Source: Rhizophlyctis rosea
Lineage: Eukaryota > Chytridiomycota > Chytridiomycetes > Rhizophlyctidales > Rhizophlyctidaceae
Length of the DNA stretch: 30,970 nucleotides
Assembly (NCBI GenBank): GCA_027596075.1
Contig: JADGJC010000233.1
Span: 36,153-67,122, forward strand
Reading direction: 5' to 3'
Under the pieces are notes generated by a model. The model saw only the letters and a program-made list of their open reading frames with translations. It was not told where the DNA came from and did no database searches. Below, in pieces: positions 11,417-21,041 of the stretch. The position numbers and the translations under genes are program-made. Position 1 is the first letter of the stretch; each line of letters opens with the position of its first letter.

Positions 11417-12068
11417 TCAGGAAACGAAAGTTTTCGGTAGGCCGATTGCCAGTGGGTGGCTGACAGCAGATGTTTGCTCTGATTTTTGTTCAAAACCATG
11501 GCAGGCATGCGCATTGATGGCTGACGAAGGACTTGCGACGGAATAGGCCGGGGAATAATGGCAGCGACGATTGATGGAAGTCCCTTCCTGTTCTGTGTGG
11601 CGATATTGAGAGTGGATCACACGGGTCACACGGTACAAGCCAGCTCTGGTTTCGAAGAGAGGTATATATTTGTTTTTCCACCAGAAGTACATCGAGCGGT
11701 CGTCTTGTAAAACTTCGAAGCTCGATAGTGCTCCAATACCGAAAAAACCCGGGCGCGACTTTCAAGCAACTTCGTCACTTGTCAATGGCACGGTTGGAAT
11801 TTCATATGAGCATCCATCCTTCTTGCTCATGAGATGGAACCAGAACTTCTGTCCGACGTTCAGAGGCACTTGAGTGAATCCGATCCTCTGAAAGAGATTC
11901 GGTCAATAAAGTCCCATCTAGATCCATCCTTATCCTTTTTCCCTGGAGTCATCCAATACGACACGACGCAAAACATTTCGTCAACCGTGGATAGTCTCTC
12001 CCCAAACTGAAAATATAACCGGAGTTTTGCATCAATGGATACTGTACCTCAGGTGATTTCTTGAGCAT
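11417..12068 (-). CDS. Tentative four-exon small gene of unknown function
   Basis: Minus-strand exons 12048-12068, 11965-12006, 11779-11887 and 11417-11730 join in phase to a 161-codon frame starting with ATG at 12068 (A at -3). Introns are 41, 77, 48 and similar in style to those in neighbouring genes; the first runs GTACAG to TTTTCAG and the second ends CTCTTTCAG. The middle exons are strongly protein-like, for example VGQKFWFHLMSKKDG and MYFWWKNKYIPLF, rich in aromatic residues. The second intron itself contains an open, protein-like frame (YWMTPGKKDKDGSRWDFID), so either that intron is wrong or the locus carries a frameshift. No family recognised. The C-terminal third looks less like coding sequence. 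Confidence 0.38.
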
Positions 12069-12976
12069 AATGGCCACTCGATCTCAGTCAACCTAGTCAA
12101 TTGTTGTATATGACGTGTAGGTACCAACCGCTTCTCTAAGCTGCGGCAAGAAGAAACATGCACTGGGCCCTTGATCTCAGAGCAAGGTTTACCACCGGAC
12201 GGCGATATTGGGGTGAGGGTGCTCAATGTTCAGATGGGAGACAGTTGGCCCAAGGTCAATTGAGCACACTGAGCACGGTAAAGCGGCTCAGACGTTTCGC
12301 CGCAAAATAATAGTTGAGTCGCCCTCAAAACGCCTGTTGCTCCATCAACCAAATCACATATCTGGTGTTTGTGCCCACCAGTACTGAAAGCATTTGTTCC
12401 GCTATGAATTTGGAGAGCATAGGTCGAAGGGGGTTATAATTTATTTTAGAGCGCCTAAAAAGGTTTTAACTGCAGCAGAGTATGGGGATCGTCCCGCGTA
12501 GGATGATGCCCTCAATCAACCACCACAAGGGATGTCAACGTTCTCCCCACTGTGCCTGGCGCATTCCAAGGATGAGATTATATCGATCCACCGCACTCCT
12601 CACGAAGATGGAGGGAAATAGTCAAAAGCAGTAGAAGGTGGTAGCATCCACCTGAGCAGATAGTGATCCAGTGACATATGCTTTCGGATGGAGAACTTCC
12701 ATCACTAACACTGCGGCAACCAGGTGCTCACAATTCTCATAAAGTCTTTCCCAGCCCAACCCCTGTCCAGTCCCTCTGCAGGTTTGAACGCTAGCGGAAA
12801 CGACCTACAACGGCAAGCACGCACAGATATAAAAATGCCTAGTCTATTGTACAGTATATAACCGTTTACAGCTGATATGAGCACAACCCGCTCGCAACCC
12901 CAGCATCATGGAAATCCCACCACACATCTAATCCATCCTAATCTCCTCCTCTACATGATCCCAATTTTCTCCCTTC
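12069..12976. other. Intergenic, no supportable gene
   Basis: Contains the 5' side of the tentative minus-strand gene and, near 12880-12976, the 3' untranslated region of the chitin deacetylase. I see no motif, RNA gene or repeat here. Confidence 0.45.
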
Positions 12977-14341
12977 TTACAGCCCAACCAAAGCAACCAA
13001 CCCCGCCACCGCGGCCAACAACAACGCTCCCGACCCCGACACTGACGACGCACTGTTCGGCTTGTTGCCGGTACCAGTGGTGTTGTTGTTCGATGTGTTG
13101 TTTGTGACAGGCGTAGAATTTGTAACGGGGGCAACAGTAGTGTTGGCAGCATAGGCGCTCTTCCCCAGGCATTCGGCAATAGGTTGGAGTTTGAGAGGGA
13201 AGGTGCCGGCTTGTTGTTTGGACTGGATTTGTTTGAGGAGGGCGATGGCATAGTCGTTTGTTGCCGGGGAAACTGGAGATGATAATGGAATGTAAGTCAT
13301 ATGGCCTGTGATAATCACAGCAGACAAAATAAGATGCAAGCAAAATAGCAACTACATACGGGAGTGTTCCAAGTCGATGAACCCAGCCTGAGGAGTCAAC
13401 CAGCTGTTGGCCTGGGCCAAGACGGAGGTTTGGTTCGCACCATTGTCAGAGTCATTGGTGTTCCTGTCGTCCTTCCACAAAACACTATGGTATCCCAACG
13501 CATTCACAATAGCGCGTACACGGTTATCGATGTCGCCGTAAGGTGGACGGAAGTAGGCTGGTCGTGCACCGGTAAGGTAGTAAACCAACGCTTCTGTGTA
13601 AAGGATCTCAGCAACGATTTGGGTGTTGTTAAGAGTGGTAAGGGGCGCGTGGGTCCAAGTGTGAACGGCAATTTCGTGACCGTCTTTGTAAATGCGCTGA
13701 AGAGCTCCACCGGCACGATGGGCCATGGCACCGACAACAAAGAAGGTGGCTTTTTGCTTCATGGCGTCGAGTTGGTCAAGAAGGTCCAGAGTGCTGGTGC
13801 CGCCGGCAGTGGTCCGATCACTTGGTCCATCGTCGTAGTTGATACCCATCACATTGGGGCCTGGACACATGGTAATATCGTCCTGGAGGTTCAGCGCCTT
13901 GTCAGGGGAATGGCATCCGTATCCAGCAGGCCAGTAGCAGTTAGCCTTCTCGTCTGAGGGGTAGTATGTACCGGAGTAAGGATCAATGTGGAGTGCGGGA
14001 GGGATGTTCAAGAGGTCTTGGGGAACGTTTTTGTTGATGAGAGCGACACCTGCTTGGACGAGCGGATGGTTGAGGAGAGCAGGCACGGCGATGCCGCCTC
14101 TTGCTTCGTTGTTGTCCGGCCAGGACGTGGGCATGTTGGGATAGTTTGTGTAGGATGGAGCGGGGCTCACGCCTGCGGGAATGCCAACAGGAGTCTGCGC
14201 TCCGTTTGCAGCAACGCTCTTTGCGGCCGCAGCAGCACTGGCTTGGGCGGTGGCAGGATTCATGGTGGTGGGAGTAGCCGCCAATGCCGGTGCCAGACCG
14301 GCGGACAGGACGAAAATCGTTGCAGCTATGAATGAGCGCAT
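12977..14341 (-). CDS. Chitin deacetylase, secreted and probably GPI-anchored
   Basis: Polysaccharide deacetylase (NodB-like, carbohydrate esterase family 4) that removes acetyl groups from chitin to give chitosan in the cell wall. Two exons, 13360-14341 and 12977-13272, joined across an 87-nt intron with GTATGT donor, give 425 residues. A signal peptide covers about residues 1-21 (cleavage after ALA). Catalytic motifs: NYDDGP with the metal/base Asp pair 170-171, HTWTH metal ligands (His227, His231), RPPYGD (265-270), and the late motif IDLEHSL with its His spanning the splice junction. The C-terminus is Asn/Thr/Ser-rich and ends in a hydrophobic tail (ALLLAAVAGLVALVGL), the usual pattern for GPI attachment. 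The motif-4 region reads NTNDSDN where an aromatic residue often follows NTND, a possible active-site variation. Confidence 0.95.
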
Positions 14342-14833
14342 ATCTACACTATGAAGTCGTTATCTGATCTAAGATGGAAGTGGAGAGTCTCGAAGCGACG
14401 ATGTGACTCTCATAGAAAGGTCCAGGAAGAACAAGAATTCCAAGAGGATTGCCCGCGCTTCCGCACTTTCGTATTTTCGTGGTCCGCAGCAAACAAGCGC
14501 CCTTTCCACCGCCACTATGGGCGTCACTTGTGGTGAAATTTTGGTCGTTCCAATCGAATGAGAACCGTCCCAGAACAACCCATGGGACCTTCCATTTTGG
14601 AACTTGAGATGCCAAATATGTTGTCATTCTAAGCGGTTGGCACAGTCGGGCTGATCCTGGTGTCTGCGCCTGGGCCGAACGACTGGTGGGAACAATAGAA
14701 AAGTCTATGGAAGATCACTGACAAGGAACACAAAGTAACACAAACCTTTTGTGGACCGTCTCGCGTGGCCGCCTCGCCCGACCTTTGCCAAACCGTCGTT
14801 GCCCGCACGCGGGTCGCACTCGACCGAAACCCC
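14342..14833. promoter_or_regulatory. Divergent intergenic region between the deacetylase and a plus-strand gene
   Basis: About 490 bp between the deacetylase ATG (14341, minus) and the proposed ATG at 14834 (plus). It should carry both promoters. Short frames on both strands lack coding character. I could not name specific elements. Confidence 0.35.
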
Positions 14834-15706
14834 ATGGGTGTGGTGGCGCAGATAGTGGCGCTGTGCCACAAAGGTTTTTGGACTGTGCCATCTGAAAAGG
14901 CGACCACTATATTGCGACGGTGTCATCTTCCTATTGAATTGAGATTGCTCTTGCATGCCACTAGTGACTCCTCAATTGTTACCGCGCCTGCATGGCACAA
15001 GATGCTAATGAGATGTGATGGCCATTGAGGAGAGGTGTCTATGGGCCGCCGCCAACATCCCAGCATGTGAGGGAGCTGTTGAATGCTCTTCATCGGGGTG
15101 TTTCGCTTCTGCAAAGAGTGTACGTATTGATACCGTTCAACAAGCTCGAGTCAAAGTTAACCCGAGAATATCTCTCTGATGTGACAGTGAGAAGTAGCCC
15201 GGCATTTGCATATCCTCCTCGATTGATACTTACTCCAACATAATGACGGCTTTCCAAGTTACATATGTCCTTCCGATATTGCACCCCTGAATGAACGAGG
15301 CAGTAAACCTGCTGTGCAAGTTGCATGAGAGCGAGAAAGGACTGAAGATGCTCAGAGGATTGGGAGAGGAAGGATTGGAGACGGCCAGGACCAAGTGGAC
15401 CATGCGGGCAGATTGTGTTCGAACTTGGATGGCAGATGGTGGCACAGTAATGTGGCTTGCCGCAACTTAATTTACTAATAGAAGACAGGATAAAATGGAA
15501 GGTCAATTCGGCCCACCTAAAGACGCTAACGGGTTGGAGAAGAGTGCTATACGACGCCGTCCTCAGGGGAATGGCTCGAGGTTGATGCATACGGAAAGGA
15601 ATTGAAGTTTGTATTAGAGTTGAACGATGCGGTCAACAGTGACGAAACATTTGATCATCCCAGATCGGGGCATAGTGGGCATCTTTTCTCAGCTATTGAA
15701 ATATAA
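14834..15706 (+). CDS. Tentative five-exon gene, helical N-terminal region, function unknown
   Basis: Exons 14834-14963, 15035-15186, 15300-15446, 15489-15501 and 15543-15706 join in phase to 201 residues, stop TAA 15704-15706. Introns are 71, 113, 42 and 41 nt; the last two contain textbook branch sites (TTTACTAAT and GCTAACG). Exon 4 is only 13 nt. Residues about 20-140 are rich in Leu with charged spacing (VRELLNALHRGVSLLQRV, LHESEKGLKMLRGLGEEGLE), suggesting a bundle of amphipathic helices. The spacing is vaguely like the four-helix adaptor domains of MLKL or plant U-box proteins, but this is only an impression. The first exon and the start are the least certain. The last two exons have a second, diverged copy just downstream. 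Confidence 0.5.
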
Positions 15707-15960
15707 CTAGTATATAATGGTTCAGGCGTTCTACCTACTCTGACTACAAGCTACCGTTGAATCAGATCTACCTACTCTCAATTTACTAACAAACGACAGG
15801 CCAAGGAAGGTGGATTCGGCATATTTACTGCCCTGACCAACGCTAACGGGATGACGAATAGTGCTTGAGAGGCCTTTCCCGGGGTTGAACTGACTGACGG
15901 TGCACCAGGAAAGGAACTTGAAACTTGTGCTGAATTTGGATGGTGCAACCAATAGTCACC
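15466..15960 (+). repeat. Diverged tandem duplication, unit about 311-317 bp
   Basis: Matching landmarks in order: AATTTACTAA at 15469 and 15780, GACAGG at 15484 and 15795, ACGCTAACGGG at 15523 and 15840, GGAAAGGAA near 15593 and 15908, and a closing A/T-rich coding stretch. Identity is patchy, so the duplication is old. A shorter direct repeat, CTACCTACTCT, occurs at about 15731 and 15770. Confidence 0.6.
15800..15955 (+). pseudogene. Duplicate copy of the last two exons of the upstream gene
   Basis: Segments 15800-15809 and 15870-15955 match exons 4 and 5 of the gene ending at 15706 in order, splice phase and sequence, displaced by 311-327 bp. The copy keeps the branch-like ATTTACTAAC, the CGACAG acceptor, a GCTAACGGG branch site and the conserved GKEL codons. 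Spliced in phase it would encode E-AFPGVELTDGAPGKEL followed by a shifted C-terminus and stop at 15953-15955. A one-base shift after GKEL turns the conserved LKxVLxL reading into another frame. It could be an alternative terminal exon pair or a decaying duplicate. Confidence 0.5.
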
Positions 15961-16094
15961 ACCAGTAGAATAGCTTAGAATTGCCATTTTCCTTAACATT
16001 CGTCCACCTCAACGTGGGGACATCCCTTCTACAGAGCTACATAATGGTTATGGTCTGTTCTAATCTACCTAAAAATGTCACCGCGAGATCAGAT

Positions 16095-18404
16095 CTAATA
16101 CTCCCTCAACACCTTCTCCCTAACCCAAGTTACACTATCTACAATCTCATCATGCACTTCACGAGGAACAACTAGTCGCTTCTTCTTCAATATCCTCTTC
16201 TCATCTCGTTCAGAATCACCCTCCCGCACTGGAGCAATGACGAGGAAGTACTTGCAGTCGGTTTCGATCTCCGGCTTTGCCAGGGCAAAGATTGGATCTA
16301 TACAGAGAAGAATGCGAAGGAGTGTGAGTGATTGAAGGGTTGATGCAGTTTGACGGGGTGCTAGGTGGGGGGCGCGGAGGTAGGTTGCAATGGTGCTGAC
16401 GAGGGTTGGTATTATGCCTGCAATTTGATCAGAATATATTGCAAAGCGGCTTCGGGAATCAGGAATGCCGAAATCGGACTCATGGCGAATCCAGGTGCCA
16501 GCAGTGACTTACCTCCAACTCGACACAACTCCAGCCCTCTCTCCACCAGAACTTTCTCTATCCCATGCCAAGACGACCGAGCACCAATGACTCGTGTTCG
16601 GTCACTCGCCGCTTCAGTCAATTGAAGGAAGTGGAGAAGCAATGCTGCAATCGCAGATGTCGTCTGTTGTGGCAGGTGCGGGCATATTGTTATAAGCACT
16701 GCTCGATCAGGAGGCTTTGATCAGTAAAGCCTTACCACAGCAATCTAAGCCATGGCTACTCACACCGCAGGAGATTTCGGTGGTTATGTGGACTGGAAGA
16801 CGTCCCTCGTTCAATGTAAGCCTTCTCAAATGATGGAGGGGACTGACCTTCTCATAAGCAGAATCGTCTCCCATTCCATAATCGTCTCCGATTCACTCAA
16901 CACAGATTCCAAGGTCACAATGCATGCATGCAGATGACTGCACATTCGTGAGGTTGTAGATCATGTTCATAGTGTCATTTTCCGCTTGAAGTCGTTTCAG
17001 GTTCATATTACACTCACTCCACTGAACGTTCCACCGCAGCCCCATCTCCACTCATTAGTTCCACACATGTTGAGGTGATATCTTCCGCAATTCGCTGGTA
17101 GAGTGTGTTCGACTGGTATTACTCTATGAGCGCTGGTTTGAGATTGAGCCGATGAAAGCACTGGCATTCTACCTTCCAAAAGGCCCTCTTGACATTTCTA
17201 TTCCATCTGCCCAGCATTGCTATTGCCTCCAAGGCTGGGTCGCAGGCCGGCGAGGCTGATGTCAAGTATGTTGAAACTTGGAGTTGCAGAAGACGGATGT
17301 CCCTAATGCACCGTTGATTGCCCGGCTGGAGAGAGGTGAGCCTCGGAGCAGGACATACCGCTCATCATTGAATGGCTCCTTATGAATGGCTAGCCTCTAA
17401 TATGACAGAGTTTTCGATTGAGTATACCCCTTCAATAACTTTATAACCGAAGCTCACCACCAAAACATCCCCTCTAGCCCTATCAATAGCGCGTGCCAAC
17501 GTCCAAAATGGTTGTGTGGTCTCAATAATGAGAGTTTCTATGACTTCTTTCGTTAACTTGATGTCGCTGATCTAAGATGTGATGACCTTACCTATGATAC
17601 GAGCCGGCTGCGTTAGGTGATATTTTGAGGATTGTTGTTTCGGAAGAAGTTTACGATATGTAATCCCCAGCACTTGAGCTTGCTGTTGAAGTAATCAAAT
17701 GATTGAATAAATCCGCTGTGAAGTTTGCATGAACAGGCAAATGGCTCTCATACCCCAAAGAACGGCTTCTTCCGTCTGAAGCCCTGTTATAATGAGCGCA
17801 AAATGGGAGCTATTACTTTCGCACAAAACTCCTCATGCAAATTAGCTTTCCGATGTTACCTCTGCCAAATCCTCAACGGCTGCCAGCGGTATAGCCCACT
17901 CGGCCGCCGCTCCTTTCGACGAAGTGACAAAGATAGTGTAATCAGTGACCGCGAGGAACCGATTGTCATCTGCAAATCAGTCATGAGTAACAATAATCAT
18001 TGGCTGATTGAGTTCAGCGAAGATCTCACACACCAAAACCGGAGTCGCTCTGCATCGCGCATGTGCCGATGTACCGAACCGCACCATTCCTGTCATGAGG
18101 GTCTGGAAGGCAATCAGTGCTTGTTCTGCGGATGGTGGGTATGATATGGGATTGAGCTAGCTCTGCTGTCAAGGCGAAGCCTTCAACAATCATAGTTGTC
18201 GAGGGTGGTTAAAAACCTGGTGGAGGGTGAGTTCATCTTGTCCAAGCTTCAAATGATCGCCTAGCTGACTCAGAAGGACCCTGGCGTCAGTGGTGCGTGA
18301 GTCAGCATGTGTCACAAAACCGGGACTCACCGACTCACATGTCCCACCGGATTCCCCAGCCAAGAAATTTCTCACCAGATCTTGTCTTCCATTTCCACTT
18401 CCAT
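16095..18404 (-). CDS. Fourteen-exon gene of unknown function
   Basis: Minus-strand exons 18376-18404, 18217-18280, 18030-18156, 17860-17969, 17754-17783, 17655-17678, 17458-17571, 17312-17396, 17173-17255, 17018-17094, 16848-16937, 16764-16821, 16513-16714 and 16095-16417 join in phase to 471 residues. Most introns are 49-95 nt with GTGAGT/GTAAGT-type donors. Start ATG 18404 (G at -3 and +4); stop TAG 16095-16097. Near residues 70-130, PVLVYDNRFLAVTDYTIFVT and EWAIPLAAVEDL look like beta-strands of a PH/GRAM-like fold; the C-terminal half is helical and Leu-rich (for example IAALLLHFLQLTEAA), ARM-like at best, and the last 40 residues are charged. I recognise no family. The weak points are the 26-nt gap between exons 11 and 12 and the 24- and 30-nt exons. 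It is divergent from PP5. Confidence 0.72.
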
Positions 18405-18434
18405 ACCAAACCAAACTGGGTAGAACTGGTTTCA
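18405..18434. promoter_or_regulatory. Thirty-base spacer between two head-to-head start codons
   Basis: Only 30 bp separate the proposed ATG of the 14-exon gene (18404, minus) from the PP5 ATG (18435, plus). If both starts are right, each transcript must begin inside the other gene's first exon or intron, so the two promoters overlap and may be co-regulated. Confidence 0.45.
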
Positions 18435-20426
18435 ATGGCGGCCACAAACGGAGCAGACTCGGACGTCATTCCTTTGTCCGTATCGGAGGACGATAAGCGA
18501 AAGGCTGAAGAGGTACTCAATTTTCCGTGATTTCCTGCCCCTCACGTACTCACTTTCCATGGAAGTTAAAAGACGCCGCCAACAAACTGTTTGCAAGCAA
18601 ACATTATCAGGAGGCTATCGATAAATATACAGAAGCAATATCATATAACCCCAATGTACCGGCGTACTACTCCAATAGAGCTTTTGGTATGTAGGACAAT
18701 TTTGCTATGACGCGTCCCCTGCGGCAGGGCGATTGACATCACCTTGATAGCGTACATAAAAACCGAACTGTACGGCGCTGCCATCAGAGATGCGGATAAG
18801 GCGATCGCACTTGATTCGAAGTTCGTGAAAGGCTACTACAGGCGGGCAGTGGGTAATGCAGCACTAGGAAAACTGCGAGGTAGGGAAGCGATCTATATGG
18901 CGACCGTGGGGTCGCAAATCAATAGTCATGTACGAGTGGCTAATTTTGCGACCTGGAATTGACCAATCAGAGGCCGTCAAAGACTTCCGATCAGTAGTCA
19001 AAGTCGCGCCAAATGATGCTGATGCCCGCGCTAAGCTCGCAGCGTGTGAGAAGGAGTTGAAGCGGAGAGAGTTTGAGAAGGCCATTAGCTTCGATGAGAA
19101 GAAACGAAGTCCGGAGGAGATGATCGGTGATGTGGATGCTATGGTAGTTGAACCAGCGTAGGGATCACACAGTTTACTCCACAGTAATCCATAGAATCAC
19201 AATTGACGCGTCCTCAACAGATACGATGGACCCCACCTGCCAGCATCCGGAATCGACCTGCCCTTCGTCCAATCCTTGCTTGAACACCTCAAAGAACAAA
19301 AGAAACTCCACAGAAAATACGTATACAAAATCATTCTCGCCGTAAAGAACATCTTCGAATCCAACCCAACCATCGTCGACATCAAAATCCCGGACAACGC
19401 CAAAATCACGGTCTGCGGCGACATCCACGGCCAATTCTACGATCTCCTCCACGTCTTCTCCGTCAACGGCCTACCTTCCCCCACAAACATGTACCTCTGG
19501 AACGGCGACTTTGTCGACCGTGGTTCGTTCTCTGTTGAATGCATCTTGACGCTCTTTGCATTCAAGTGGCTATACCCGAATGCAGTGTTCCTGAGTAGAG
19601 GAAATCACGAGACGGACGATATGAATAAGGTGTATGGGTTTGAGGGGGAGTGTAAGCACAAGTACTCTGAGGTGGCATTCAAACTGTTTTCGGACATTTT
19701 CAATGCTATACCACTTGGGAACTTGATTCAGGAGAAGATTTTGGTTGTGCATGGAGGGTTGTTCAGTCGGGATGATGTAACATTAGATGAGGTATGGGCG
19801 CATGGTCAGGAGCCCTTTTCGGCTTCGTGACTCGGGGTGCTTTGGCTTTGAAACTGGGCACTCACCCGTCTTCAAAACCTTTAGATCCGCAAAATCGACC
19901 GATTCAAACAACCCGGCTCCGAAGGACTAATGTGTGAACTTCTCTGGTCGGATCCTCAACCAGAACCGGGACGGTCACCGAGCAAGCGTGGGGTGGGAAT
20001 CCAGTTCGGACCGGATGTGACGGAGAACTTCTTGAAGCGGAATGATTTGGATCTTATTATTCGGAGTCATGAAGTTAAGCAGGAAGGGTATACCAATGAT
20101 CATGGGGGCAAATGTAAGTTGCTGTTATTGGGCGATTGCTGTTTTGCCAAAGACGGAACACTGGAGCTGACGCGCGTTCAATAGGTATTACGATTTTCAG
20201 TGCACCGAACTATTGTGATAGTGTGGGGAATAAGGGGGCATATATCCATATTACGCCCGATAGGAAGTTGAAGTTTAATCAGTTTGATGCCGTACCGGTG
20301 AGTTGTTGAGATTTGAGTTGTCTAAATTCTTTCTGGTTCCACAACTTTGCTAACTCGGGTACCCAGCATCCGCCGGTCAAGGCAATGCAGTACGCAGGCA
20401 TGTATGGTGGGATGGGTATGGTTTGA
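18435..20426 (+). CDS. PPT1: Serine/threonine protein phosphatase 5 (TPR-PP5)
   Basis: PPP-family phosphatase that dephosphorylates phospho-Ser/Thr and binds Hsp90 through its TPR domain. Exons 18435-18512, 18566-18686, 18751-18879, 18971-19157, 19221-19791, 19885-20113, 20185-20297 and 20367-20426 give 495 residues, close to the human 499. Three TPR units occupy about residues 27-136, followed by the linker and the catalytic domain with GDIHG (238-242), GDFVDRG (267-273), RGNHE (298-302), HGG (349-351) and IIRSHE. These provide the two-metal site. The C-terminus [15 protein letters not shown] matches the autoinhibitory tail helix position. All seven introns are GT-AG, 53-93 nt. Nothing is missing. 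The start is the ATG just before [10 protein letters not shown]; the frame is open further upstream but has no better ATG. Confidence 0.97.
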
Positions 20427-20901
20427 GATTGGGATCGGCGGCAAAGACCTTGATATGATATTTTGATTTGAAAATAAGTTTTGGAGGTTTGTTTTCTGTC
20501 ACATCTTGTTGGATACTTTCTTCTTTGTTGTTTATTCTTTTGGTGACGGGATAATATATATAGTTCTGATATTTAAGTTGGAGCAACGGAGTGGACTTGG
20601 AGTATTTGGCGAGGACAGTGGCAACATGGGGACTCGTGAGTGGACTGTCTTCATTACGAGTCTGACGCAGTCGCAGACAATGACGAGTTTTCTCCGTTCT
20701 GGGAAATGGAGAAGAGGCGTTCAACAACAGTGATTATTTCCGAGCTCTTCAAACCAATACGTATCGGTGAAAATTGCGTTGTCGGCTGCTCGGTGTGTTT
20801 GTCTTGCTCAATTGCAGTGGAGAACCATCTGCTGCTAGTTATCCTCAATTACCTCTGAGTACTGAGTTCATGCTTCCTAATTTTGAAGCTACTTTTAACC
20901 T
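20427..20901. other. 3' flank of PP5, no gene
   Basis: Contains the PP5 3' untranslated region. Short frames on both strands lack coding features. AT-rich around 20460-20580, where a polyadenylation site would be expected. Confidence 0.4.
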
Positions 20902-20973
20902 TCCTCAGTCGTCTAGTGGCTAGGATACGACGCTCTCACCGTCGGGGCCGGGGTTCAATTCCCCGCTGGGGAA
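20902..20973 (+). tRNA. tRNA-Glu (anticodon CUC)
   Basis: A 72-nt cloverleaf can be folded by eye. The acceptor stem TCCTCAG pairs with CTGGGGA (one T-G wobble), followed by discriminator A at 20973. The D arm carries GTCTAGTGGCTAGGATAC (A box). The anticodon stem CGACG/CGTCG is perfect, with loop CTCTCAC and anticodon CTC at 20935-20937. The T stem CGGGG/CCCCG is perfect around TTCAATT (B box). No intron. Decodes GAG. Confidence 0.97.
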
Positions 20974-20983
20974 CTGGCATACT

Positions 20984-21041
20984 CTCACCTTTGTTTTTTG
21001 CCTTACATTTTTCTCACCTTCGTTTTTTGCCTTACATTTTG
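20984..21041 (+). repeat. Tandem 29-bp duplication holding the tRNA terminator
   Basis: Two head-to-tail 29-bp units, 20984-21012 and 21013-21041, starting CTCACCTT and containing GTTTTTTGCCTTACATTTT. They differ at two positions. Each unit carries one T6 run. Confidence 0.9.
20994..20999 (+). terminator. RNA polymerase III terminator of tRNA-Glu
   Basis: A run of six T lies 20 bases after the tRNA end. A second T6 run at 21023-21028 is the copy in the adjacent tandem repeat and could act as a backup terminator. Confidence 0.75.

Noticed and set aside
13364..13957. 197-codon plus-strand open frame across the chitin deacetylase
   Set aside because: Antisense shadow of a gene with clear catalytic motifs.
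15090..15590. 166-codon minus-strand open frame
   Set aside because: It runs antisense to plus-strand exons that have matching splice sites, branch points and coding character; no motif in the minus-strand product.
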